64,000 nucleotides of DNA, taken from Streptomyces daqingensis. GTDB taxonomy: Bacteria > Actinomycetota > Actinomycetes > Streptomycetales > Streptomycetaceae. Of this stretch, positions 56,511-64,000 are shown one piece after another. Position 1 is the stretch's first letter. Each line of letters opens with the position of its first letter. The notes beneath the pieces are model-generated. The model was not told where the DNA came from, did no database searches, and saw only the letters and a list, made by a program, of their open reading frames with translations. The DNA lies in contig NZ_BMMP01000001.1 of the NCBI RefSeq assembly GCF_014645895.1, positions 186,001 to 250,000 of the forward strand, read 5' to 3'. Made by a program: the position numbers and the translations under genes.

Positions 56511-56545
56511 CACCGCCCGGTGCGTGCGGCGCGCACCGGGCGGTG
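56511..56545. terminator. Bidirectional terminator between priA and the HTH gene
   Basis: Perfect 14-bp stem: CACCGCCCGGTGCG (56511-56524) with CGCACCGGGCGGTG (56532-56545), loop TGCGGCG. It lies 20 bases from the stop of the minus-strand gene and between the convergent ends. Confidence 0.8.
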
Positions 56546-56565
56546 GGGCAACGGCCGAGGAGGAG

Positions 56566-57225
<660 letters not shown>

Positions 57226-57428
57226 TCAATCTGGTTTGACCAACGCGATAGGGGCGTTCGGGTCACGCCCGGAGGCGTGCCGACGGTCGGCGCGGGTGTG
57301 CGCGCCTCTACGTACGCCCCCTCGGGTGGCGCAACGGAACACCAAGTGCGGCCCGTAGACTGGCGCGTCGTCCATGACCGCGGGTTCCGCGGTGCCGCCG
57401 CCGTTCCGTGAGAGGTGGACCCCAACCG

Positions 57429-58373
57429 ATGAAGCTCGTCTTCGCCGGCACCCCCGAGGTCGCCGTGCCCGCGCTCGACGCCCTGATCGCCTCGGAGCGG
57501 CACGAGGTGGCGGCCGTGGTGACGCGCCCCGACGCCCGTGCCGGACGGGGACGGCGGCTGGTGCCGAGCCCCGTGGCGCAGCGCGCCGAGGAGGAGGGCA
57601 TCGAGGTACTCAAGCCCGCACGCCCCCGCGACGAGGACTTCCTCGCCCGCCTCCGCGAGATCGGGCCCGACTGCGCTCCCGTCGTCGCCTACGGCGCGCT
57701 GCTGCCCCGGGTCGCCCTGGACGTGCCGGCGCGCGGTTGGGTCAATCTGCACTTCTCCCTGCTGCCCGCCTGGCGCGGTGCGGCACCCGTCCAGCACGCC
57801 CTGCTGGCGGGGGACGAGATGACGGGCGCGTCCACGTTCCTCATCGAGGAGGGCCTGGACTCCGGGCCGGTCTACGGCGTGATCACGGAGAAGGTGCAGC
57901 CCACCGACACCAGCGGCGACCTGCTGACCCGGCTCGCGTTCGCGGGCGCCGGACTGCTCGCCGCCACGATGGACGGCATCGAGGACGGCACCCTCCGCGC
58001 CGTGCCGCAGCCCGAGGAGGGCGTCTCGCTCGCTCCGAAGATCGGCGTCGAGGACGCGCGGATCGACTGGGAGGCCCCGGCCCTGCGCGTCGACCGGCTC
58101 GTGCGGGCGTGCACCCCCGCTCCCGGTGCCTGGACGGTCTTCCGCGGCGAGCGGCTGAAGGTGCGGTCCCTGACGCCCGAGACCGGGCAGCCGTCCGGGG
58201 GCGGCGGCCTCGGCCCGGGGGAGCTGGCCGCCGGGAAGAACTCCGTTCTGGTGGGCACCGGTTCGCATCCGGTGGAGCTGCAGTGGGTGCAGCCGCAGGG
58301 CAAGAAGCCGATGCCCGCGGCCGACTGGGCGCGCGGCGTGCGAGTGGCCGAGAGCGAGCGGCTGGGCGTGTAG
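57429..58373 (+). CDS. fmt: Methionyl-tRNA formyltransferase
   Basis: Formylates initiator Met-tRNA with 10-formyl-THF. 314 aa from ATG 57429 (in-frame GTG 57408 is less likely since AGGTGG lies between). Catalytic residues fall at the E. coli positions: N106, H108 (VNLHFSLLP) and D144 (EEGLDSG). The C-terminal OB-like tRNA-binding domain is present. A candidate -10 TAGACT is at 57356-57361. rsmB follows 168 bases later; no def gene is in the window. Confidence 0.96.
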   Translation: MKLVFAGTPEVAVPALDALIASERHEVAAVVTRPDARAGRGRRLVPSPVAQRAEEEGIEVLKPARPRDEDFLARLREIGPDCAPVVAYGALLPRVALDVPARGWVNLHFSLLPAWRGAAPVQHALLAGDEMTGASTFLIEEGLDSGPVYGVITEKVQPTDTSGDLLTRLAFAGAGLLAATMDGIEDGTLRAVPQPEEGVSLAPKIGVEDARIDWEAPALRVDRLVRACTPAPGAWTVFRGERLKVRSLTPETGQPSGGGGLGPGELAAGKNSVLVGTGSHPVELQWVQPQGKKPMPAADWARGVRVAESERLGV

Positions 58374-58541
58374 GGGGGAGGCGGCGGTCCGGTCCTGCCC
58401 CTGGCCTTCCGGCCCCTCGTCTGCCCGTTCCTGCCACCGGTCCCGGCCCTGCTCGTGTGCCGCCGCCCGTGACGCGGCGTCCGGCCACCGGCGTAGGCTG
58501 AACGGGCACCTCGTCATCGCAGATCCGGAGCACCTTTCCCC

Positions 58542-59999
58542 GTGAGCAACAGGCCGCGCCGCCCGTCGAAGCCCTACCGCCGTCCCCGCAAGGACCCGGT
58601 CCGCATCCTCGCCTTCGAGGCGCTGCGCGCCGTCGACGAGCGCGACGCGTACGCGAACCTCGTGCTGCCTCCGCTTCTGCGGAAGGCCCGCGACAAGGGC
58701 GACTTCGACTCCCGGGACGCGGCCCTGGCCACCGAGCTGGTCTACGGAACGCTGCGCTGGCAGGGCACCTACGACGCGATTGTCGCCGAGTGCGTGGACC
58801 GTCCGCTGCGCGAGGTCGACCCGCCCGTGCTCGACGTGCTCTCTCTCGGCGTGCACCAGCTGCTGAACACCCGCATCCCCACCCATGCGGGAGTGAGCGC
58901 CACCGTCGAACTGGCCCGTGTCGTACTGGGGGACGGGCGTGCGAAGTTCGTCAACGCGGTGCTCCGCAAGGTCGCCGCGGACGACCTGGAGGGCTGGCTG
59001 GAGAGGGTGACGCCTTCGTACGACGAGGACCCGGAGGAGCACCTGGGAATCCGTCACGCGCATCCGCGCTGGGTGGTCTCCGCGCTCTGGGACTCCCTCG
59101 GCGGCGGCAGCAACGGCATGGAGGACCTGCTGGCCGCGGACAACGACAGGCCGGAGGTGACCCTGGTGGCCCGTCCGGGCCGTGCCACCACGGAGGAGCT
59201 GCTCACCGGCGATGCCGTCCCCGGCCGCTGGTCGCCCTACGCGGTGCGGCTCGCGGAGGGCGGCGAACCCGGTGCGATCGACGCCGTGCGCGAGGGGCGG
59301 GCCGGCGTGCAGGACGAGGGGAGCCAGCTCGTCGCGCTGGCGCTCGCCGGCGCACCGCTGGAGCCTCCCGCCGAGGACGGCGCGAGCGCGTCCGGCGAGG
59401 AGCGGGACGGGAGCGGCCGGGGCGAGCGGTGGCTGGACGGCTGCGCCGGGCCCGGGGGCAAGGCCGCGCTGCTCGGGGCCCTCGCCGCGCAGCGCGGCGC
59501 CGTGCTCCTCGCCGCGGAGAAGCAGCAGCACCGTGCGGGCCTCGTGGCCCGCTCCCTGGACGGCAACCCGGGCCCGTACGCGGTGGTCACCGCGGACGCG
59601 ACGCGTCCCGCGTGGCGGCCGGGCTCCTTCGACCGCGTCCTGGTCGACGTGCCCTGCACGGGGCTGGGTGCGCTGCGCCGGCGCCCCGAGGCGCGCTGGC
59701 GCCGCAGCCCCGAGGACGTGACCGGCTTCGCGCCTCTCCAGCGCGACCTGCTGCGGCAGGCCCTGAACTCGGTGCGCGTGGGCGGGGTCGTCTGCTACGC
59801 CACCTGCTCACCGCACCTCGCGGAGACCCGGGCCGTCGTCGGGGACCTGGTCAAGGAGACGGGCGCCGAACAGATCGACGTCAGGCCGCTGCTGCCCGAG
59901 ATGCCCCACCTGGGCGACGGACCGGACGTGCAGCTGTGGCCCCATCTCCACGGGACCGACGCGATGTACATGGCGCTGCTGCGCCGTACCCCTTCCTGA
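58542..59999 (+). CDS. rsmB: 16S rRNA (cytosine-967 C5)-methyltransferase RsmB
   Basis: SAM-dependent rRNA methyltransferase (Fmu/Sun). 485 aa from GTG 58542. N-terminal NusB-like domain (PVRILAFEALRAVDERDAYANLVLPPLL, to about 165), then a Rossmann domain with the SAM loop DGCAGPGGKAALL and the two catalytic cysteine motifs VDVPCTGLG and CYATCSPH. An Asp/Glu/Ser-rich insertion of about 20 residues precedes the SAM loop. A candidate -10 TAGGCT lies at 58494-58499. Confidence 0.95.
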   Translation: MSNRPRRPSKPYRRPRKDPVRILAFEALRAVDERDAYANLVLPPLLRKARDKGDFDSRDAALATELVYGTLRWQGTYDAIVAECVDRPLREVDPPVLDVLSLGVHQLLNTRIPTHAGVSATVELARVVLGDGRAKFVNAVLRKVAADDLEGWLERVTPSYDEDPEEHLGIRHAHPRWVVSALWDSLGGGSNGMEDLLAADNDRPEVTLVARPGRATTEELLTGDAVPGRWSPYAVRLAEGGEPGAIDAVREGRAGVQDEGSQLVALALAGAPLEPPAEDGASASGEERDGSGRGERWLDGCAGPGGKAALLGALAAQRGAVLLAAEKQQHRAGLVARSLDGNPGPYAVVTADATRPAWRPGSFDRVLVDVPCTGLGALRRRPEARWRRSPEDVTGFAPLQRDLLRQALNSVRVGGVVCYATCSPHLAETRAVVGDLVKETGAEQIDVRPLLPEMPHLGDGPDVQLWPHLHGTDAMYMALLRRTPS

Positions 60000-60000
60000 G

Positions 60001-60055
60001 CGGGACGAGGGCCTGGACGAGGGTCTGCACAAGCGCTTCCCGGGACCGCGTCCCG
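60001..60055. terminator. Weak candidate terminator between convergent rsmB and crotonase genes
   Basis: CGGGACG (60001-60007) and CGTCCCG (60049-60055) are exact inverted repeats that bracket the 58-base convergent gap; only 7 bp with a 41-base loop. Confidence 0.3.
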
Positions 60056-60057
60056 TG

Positions 60058-60867
60058 TCAGTTCCCCTGCCAGTCGGGGGTGCGCTTGTCGAGGAACGCG
60101 GTCACGCCCTCGCGGAAGTCGCGGCTCCCGTAGCAGAGTTCGTACAGGTCGTCGGCGGGGCCGGGGGCCGAGGCGGCCAGCACCCGCCGGTCGGCCTCCT
60201 TCAGCGCGGCGAGCGTGAGGGGCGCTCCGCGGGCGATGCCGGCGCACGTCGCGGCGATGCGCTCGTCGAACTCCTCACGTTCCACGACCTCCTGGACGAA
60301 GCCGGCCGTCAGCGCCTCCTGCGCGCCGATCAGTTCGGCGGTGAGCAGCGCCCGCAGCGTGCGGGCCCTGCCGAGCGAGGCGTAGAGACGCGCGACGACG
60401 GCCGGTGCGAGGCAGTTGCCGAGCGTGCGGGCGATGGGTGCGCCGAACACCGCGTCCGGCGTGCACAGTACGAGGTCGCAGCAGGCGGACAGGGCGATGC
60501 CGGCGCCCACCGCCGGTCCTTCGACGGCGCCGACGACCGGCATGCGCACCGAGGCGAGACGTTCCACGGCCCGCCCCACGCGCTTCTCGTAGGCGACGCC
60601 GTCGGCGCCCGACGTGAACCCCCGGAACTCGCGGATGTCGGTGCCCGCTGCGAAGGCGCGGCCGCCGGCGCCGCGCAGCACGGTCACCTGGACCTCCGGG
60701 TCGGCGTCGATCTCCTCGCAGGCGAGTTCGAGCTGGTCGTACATGCCCATCGTCAGGGCGTTCCGCTGACGCGGGTTGGAGAGCGTCAGATGCGCCGCGG
60801 AGGAACCTGTGCCGGGTACCTCCTGCTTCGTCCAGCGGGCGGACGGCGGATGGACGTCGGTGGTCAT
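60058..60867 (-). CDS. Crotonase-superfamily (enoyl-CoA hydratase/isomerase-like) protein lacking both catalytic glutamates
   Basis: 269 aa, ATG 60867 overlapping the CoA-transferase stop (ATGA). The crotonase fold is clear (NPRQRNALTMGMYDQL, the AFAAGTDIREF oxyanion segment, AVEGPAVGAGIALSACCDL, LTAGFVQEVV). The two residues used as acid/base in enoyl-CoA hydratase (E144 and E164 in rat) are A125 and I145 here, so simple hydration is unlikely; another crotonase reaction, or a partner-dependent role, is possible. Last gene of the right-edge operon. Confidence 0.85.
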   Translation of the reverse strand: MTTDVHPPSARWTKQEVPGTGSSAAHLTLSNPRQRNALTMGMYDQLELACEEIDADPEVQVTVLRGAGGRAFAAGTDIREFRGFTSGADGVAYEKRVGRAVERLASVRMPVVGAVEGPAVGAGIALSACCDLVLCTPDAVFGAPIARTLGNCLAPAVVARLYASLGRARTLRALLTAELIGAQEALTAGFVQEVVEREEFDERIAATCAGIARGAPLTLAALKEADRRVLAASAPGPADDLYELCYGSRDFREGVTAFLDKRTPDWQGN

Positions 60868-62027
60868 GCGTCCCCCAGCAGTTCCTCGTTGTGCTCTCCG
60901 AGCAGCGGCGGATGGCGGCGCACGCGGGCCGGGGTGCGGCCCAGTTTGACCGGGAAGCCGAGGACCTGCGCCCTGCCCTCGACGGGGTGCTCGTACTCCT
61001 CGACCATGCCGCGTGCCTCGGCGTGCGGGTCGCCTCCGAGGATCTGCCCGTAGTCGAGGATCGGGCCGGCGGGGATGCCCGCGTCCAGGAGCAGCCGTAC
61101 GCACTGCTCCGTGGTCTCCGTCGCCAGCCGCCCCTCCAGCAGGGCGATCAGCTCGGCCCGGTGCTCCATCCGGTCGGTGTTGGAGGCGAAGCGCTCGTCG
61201 CCGGCGAGGTGCTCCAGGCCGAGGGCGTCGCACAGGCGGTGCCACAGTCGCTGGTTGTTGGCGGCGATGGTGACGTGGCCGTCGGCGGTGCGCACCGCCT
61301 GGTACGGGGCCGCCATGCGGTGGGCCGAGCCGAGCGGCCGGGGCGTGCGCCCGGAGGCGAAGTACTCCGTCGACTCCCACACCGACATCGCCAGCACCGC
61401 CTCGTACAGGGACGTCTCCAGGTACTGGCCCTCGCCGGTGCGCAGCCGGTGGTGGTACGCGCCGAGGATGCCGATCGCGCAGAGCATCCCCGCTCCCAGA
61501 TCGCCCACGGGCAGACCGCACTTGACGGGGTCGCCGCCGGGCTCGCCGGTGACGCTGAGGGAGCCGGCCATGGCCTGCGCGATCAGGTCGTAGCCGGGCC
61601 GGTCCGCGTACGGGCCGTACTGGCCGAACCCGGAGATCGAGGCGTAGACGACGTCCGGCCGGATCCGCCGTGCCGCTTCGTAGCCGACGCCGAGGCGGTC
61701 GGCGACACCGGGGCGGAAGTTCTCCACGACGACGTCGGCATCGGAGACGAGCCTGCGGAAGCCCTCCTGCCCGTCGTCCGAGCGCAGATCGAGGGTGACG
61801 CTGCGCTTGTTGCGGTTCAGCGCGTGGAAGGCGGGGCTGTCGCGCCCGGGGAGGGGGGTGTCCCAGGAGCGCCGGATCTGGTCGCCGGTGCCGGCGGGCT
61901 CGACCTTCACCACGTCCGCGCCGAGGTCGGCGAGGAGCATCGTGCAGTAGGGGCCCGCCATGACCTGGGTGAAGTCCACGACGCGTACGCCTTCGAGCGC
62001 CCCGGGCGGGAGGGGGGTGGGGGTCAC
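60864..62027 (-). CDS. Family III CoA-transferase (CaiB/BaiF)
   Basis: Predicted to move CoA from one carboxylic acid to another, or racemise an acyl-CoA. 387 aa from GTG 62027, overlapping the oxidase stop (GTGA). The N-terminus LEGVRVVDFTQVMAGPYCTMLLADLGADVVKVE... pattern is the family hallmark, and the catalytic Asp is D176 in PVGDLGAG. The region LGSAHRMAAPYQAVRTADGH resembles the glutarate/succinate-type members more than formyl-CoA transferase, from memory only. Substrate not predictable; neighbours suggest a 2-hydroxy acid or its oxo product. Confidence 0.9.
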   Translation of the reverse strand: MTPTPLPPGALEGVRVVDFTQVMAGPYCTMLLADLGADVVKVEPAGTGDQIRRSWDTPLPGRDSPAFHALNRNKRSVTLDLRSDDGQEGFRRLVSDADVVVENFRPGVADRLGVGYEAARRIRPDVVYASISGFGQYGPYADRPGYDLIAQAMAGSLSVTGEPGGDPVKCGLPVGDLGAGMLCAIGILGAYHHRLRTGEGQYLETSLYEAVLAMSVWESTEYFASGRTPRPLGSAHRMAAPYQAVRTADGHVTIAANNQRLWHRLCDALGLEHLAGDERFASNTDRMEHRAELIALLEGRLATETTEQCVRLLLDAGIPAGPILDYGQILGGDPHAEARGMVEEYEHPVEGRAQVLGFPVKLGRTPARVRRHPPLLGEHNEELLGDA

Positions 62028-64000
62028 GTGCGGGCTGCTCCCTCGTCGTCGGCTCCGGCTTCCGTGGCGGGACCGGTCAGCAGCGCCTCCCGCACGAGTT
62101 CCACGGGATGCCAGGCGCTGCGCTCGGTGCCGTGGAAGATCTGCTGGCGGCAGGAGACCCCGGTGGCGGCGAGGACGGTCGCGCCGGACTCCGCGGCGAT
62201 GGCGGGGAAGAGGCGGTCGCCGCCGACCGTCATCGACAGCTCGTAGTGCTCGGACTCGAAGCCGAACGAACCGGCCATGCCGCAGCAGCCCGCGTCCAGT
62301 TCGACGACCTCCGCGCCCGGTATCCGCTTCAGCAGCTCCACGGTGGCGGCCGTCCCGACCTCCGCCTTCTGATGGCAGTGGCCGTGGTACAGGATTCTGC
62401 GGCCCGCGGGCCAGCTCGCCCCGTCCAGGCGCAGCCTGCCGTCGTCGACCGCCTCGGCGAGCATCTCCTCGACCTGCCGCACCCGTCCGGCCACGTCCTG
62501 GACGGCGGGGTCGTCCGGGAGCAGGGCGCGGTGTTCGTCCCGCAGCGTCATCAGGCACGACGGCTCGCAGCCCACGACGGGGGAGCCCGGCTCCCCCGAC
62601 TCGGCCAGCAGCGACGCCAGGTGCCGTGCCTCGTCCTTGGCCTGCTCGACGAGCCCCTTGGAGAAGGCGGCACGTCCGCAGCAGCCGCGAGTCTCCAACT
62701 TCACGTTCCAGCCCGCGAGTTCGAGAAGCTCGATGGCCGCACGGCCGATGCCCGGCTCGGTGTATGTGGTGAAGGAGTCGGCGAGGTAGGTGAGGGTGCC
62801 GGGTCCGGACGGGTCCGCACCGGCGGCCGCTGTGGTCGCGTCCCCGGGCGGGACGTGCCGTTCGCGGAACCAGCGCACAAGGTTCCTGCGCGTGAAGCGC
62901 GGCAGCGGACGGGCCGGTGTGATGCCCAGCAGGCGGTCCATCAGCAGGCGCACGGGACGGATGCGCCCCGGGAGGTTGGACAGGGGGGCGGTGGCGGAAC
63001 CGAGCCTGTTGAGACGGCGGATGGAGCCGAAGACCTTCGACCTTCGGGGTATGCCGTGCTGCTCGTGCCGGTGGGAGAGCGCCTCCGCCTTCAACGTCGC
63101 CATGTCGACACCGAGGGGGCACTCGCTCTTGCACGCCTTGCACATCAGGCACAGGTCGAGGACCTCGTGCAGCCGCTCGTCGCCCAGCGCCGTGTGCGGA
63201 TCGGGCTCGGAGAGCGCCTTGACGAGGGCGTTGGCGCGTCCGCGTGTGGAGTCCTCCTCCTTCAGGGTGGCCATGTAGGAGGGGCACATGGTGCCGCTCT
63301 CGCTCTTGCGGCACAGCCCGATGTTCATGCAGCGGTCGGCGGCGCCGCGCATCCCGCCGACGACCTCGAACTCCAGCTGGGTGCGCAGCGGTCCGGCGGG
63401 CGGCAGCGCGGGGTCGCGGAGGTTGTCGGTCATGGCGGGGGCGTCCACGATCTTGCCGGGGTTGAGACGTCCTTGGGGATCGAAGAGGCCCTTGACCTGG
63501 CGCATCGCCTCGTACAGCTCGTCGCCGAAGATCTCGCGGTTGAACTCGCTGCGGGCCAGCCCGTCGCCGTGCTCGCTGGAGTTGACGCCGCCGTACTCCC
63601 GCACCAGGTCCTTGACCTCCTCGGCGACCGCCCGCATCGTGGCGACCTGCCCCGGGTCGGCGGCGTCGACGAACGGACGGATGTGCAGGCATCCGACCGA
63701 GCAGTGCCCGTAGAAGCCCGCGGAGAGCCCGTGCCGGTCGAGCACCTCCTTGAACCGCCCCGTGTACTCGGCGAGATGGACCGGGTCGACGGCGGTGTCC
63801 TCGACGAAGGCCAGCGGGCGGCGCGTCCCCTCACCCGCGGCCATCAGCAGTCCGAGGCTGGACTTGCGGACCTTCAACAGCGAGCTCTGCTGCGCGGGGG
63901 TGACGGCCTTGAGGGTGTGGTAGCCGTGGCCGTGGCGCGACCAGAGGGACGTGAGCCTGTCCAGCGCGCCGGTCAGCGCCGCCTCGTCGTCGCCGGTGAA
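62024..64000 (-). CDS. FAD-linked oxidase / Fe-S D-2-hydroxyacid dehydrogenase (YdiJ-like), 5' truncated
   Basis: Flavin and iron-sulfur dehydrogenase of D-2-hydroxy acids (D-lactate or D-2-hydroxyglutarate type). The gene enters from beyond the right edge; 658 C-terminal residues are visible and the frame is open to base 64000. Visible in order: the end of the FAD-oxidase domain with SSEHGDGLARSEF (about 143-154), a first Fe-S motif C224-x5-C230-x8-C239-P, a second motif C284-x2-C287-x2-C290-x3-C294-P, and two CCG-type domains with GCCGRAAF, HCHQK and GCCGMAGSF. Its stop overlaps the CoA-transferase start. An operon promoter must lie outside the window. Confidence 0.9.
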   Translation of the reverse strand, partial: FTGDDEAALTGALDRLTSLWSRHGHGYHTLKAVTPAQQSSLLKVRKSSLGLLMAAGEGTRRPLAFVEDTAVDPVHLAEYTGRFKEVLDRHGLSAGFYGHCSVGCLHIRPFVDAADPGQVATMRAVAEEVKDLVREYGGVNSSEHGDGLARSEFNREIFGDELYEAMRQVKGLFDPQGRLNPGKIVDAPAMTDNLRDPALPPAGPLRTQLEFEVVGGMRGAADRCMNIGLCRKSESGTMCPSYMATLKEEDSTRGRANALVKALSEPDPHTALGDERLHEVLDLCLMCKACKSECPLGVDMATLKAEALSHRHEQHGIPRRSKVFGSIRRLNRLGSATAPLSNLPGRIRPVRLLMDRLLGITPARPLPRFTRRNLVRWFRERHVPPGDATTAAAGADPSGPGTLTYLADSFTTYTEPGIGRAAIELLELAGWNVKLETRGCCGRAAFSKGLVEQAKDEARHLASLLAESGEPGSPVVGCEPSCLMTLRDEHRALLPDDPAVQDVAGRVRQVEEMLAEAVDDGRLRLDGASWPAGRRILYHGHCHQKAEVGTAATVELLKRIPGAEVVELDAGCCGMAGSFGFESEHYELSMTVGGDRLFPAIAAESGATVLAATGVSCRQQIFHGTERSAWHPVELVREALLTGPATEAGADDEGAART

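Overview
This is high-GC actinomycete chromosomal DNA, almost certainly from Streptomyces or a close streptomycete relative. The evidence is the very GC-rich third-codon bias, the many GTG starts (with probable TTG starts for relA and aroC), an intact BldD with its c-di-GMP motif, the streptomycete nucleoid protein sIHF, actinobacterial PIM lipid genes, and a gene order that I recall from the conserved core of Streptomyces chromosomes (pgsA-pimA-pdxST-ruvCAB-secDF-relA through pyr-carAB-metK-priA-fmt-rsmB). No mobile element, CRISPR array, rRNA or tRNA was seen. It is a core housekeeping region; only the three-gene cassette at the right edge looks accessory.

Layout. 1-3.3 kb: phosphatidylinositol mannoside lipid genes (pgsA 3' end, acyltransferase, pimA) and a LemA-like membrane protein. 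3.5-5.1 kb: PLP synthase pdxS/pdxT. 5.3-8.7 kb: yebC, then ruvCAB. 8.9-15.8 kb: yajC-secD-secF, then apt and relA. 15.9-18.2 kb, minus strand: a DUF349 protein and a membrane-anchored cyclophilin. 18.4-22.5 kb: MBL hydrolase, hisS, a VKOR-like protein and rarA. 22.6-24.1 kb: a DUF2470 protein and rpsD, divergent around an iron box. 24.6-30.3 kb: two small membrane proteins, alaS, yqgF, mltG. 30.3-34.6 kb: shikimate pathway aroE, aroC-aroK-aroB-aroQ. 34.8-38.2 kb: a P-loop protein, an M24 peptidase homologue, efp and nusB. 38.3-38.8 kb, minus: bldD. 39.0-49.5 kb: the pyrimidine operon pyrR-pyrB-pyrC-(PH-like membrane protein)-carA-carB-pyrD-pyrF. 49.8-54.0 kb: sIHF, gmk, rpoZ, coaBC, metK. 54.2-60.0 kb: degenerate priA, an HTH protein (minus), fmt, rsmB. 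60.1-64.0 kb, minus: FAD/Fe-S oxidase (5' end outside the window), a family III CoA-transferase and a crotonase-like protein, with 4-base overlaps.

Regulation that can be read from the sequence is the most informative part. ruvC and rarA each carry an element of the RecA-NDp/PafBC type (TTGTC-like box, 8-nt spacer, TANNNT). A 17/19 match to the DmdR/IdeR iron box lies between the DUF2470 gene and rpsD. A PyrR-type RNA hairpin sequesters the pyrR Shine-Dalgarno. A BldD-box-like inverted repeat overlaps the -10 of a strong predicted bldD promoter. Many junctions carry long perfect hairpins without U-tracts, the usual streptomycete terminator style.

I did not find a clearly novel defence or mobile system. 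The observations most worth following are the paired damage-type promoters, the iron box beside rpsD, the coupled oxidase/CoA-transferase/crotonase cassette in which the crotonase lacks both catalytic glutamates, the M24 peptidase homologue that has lost metal ligands, and the uncharacterised membrane protein embedded in the pyr operon. Terminators and promoters were read by eye and not folded or scored computationally.
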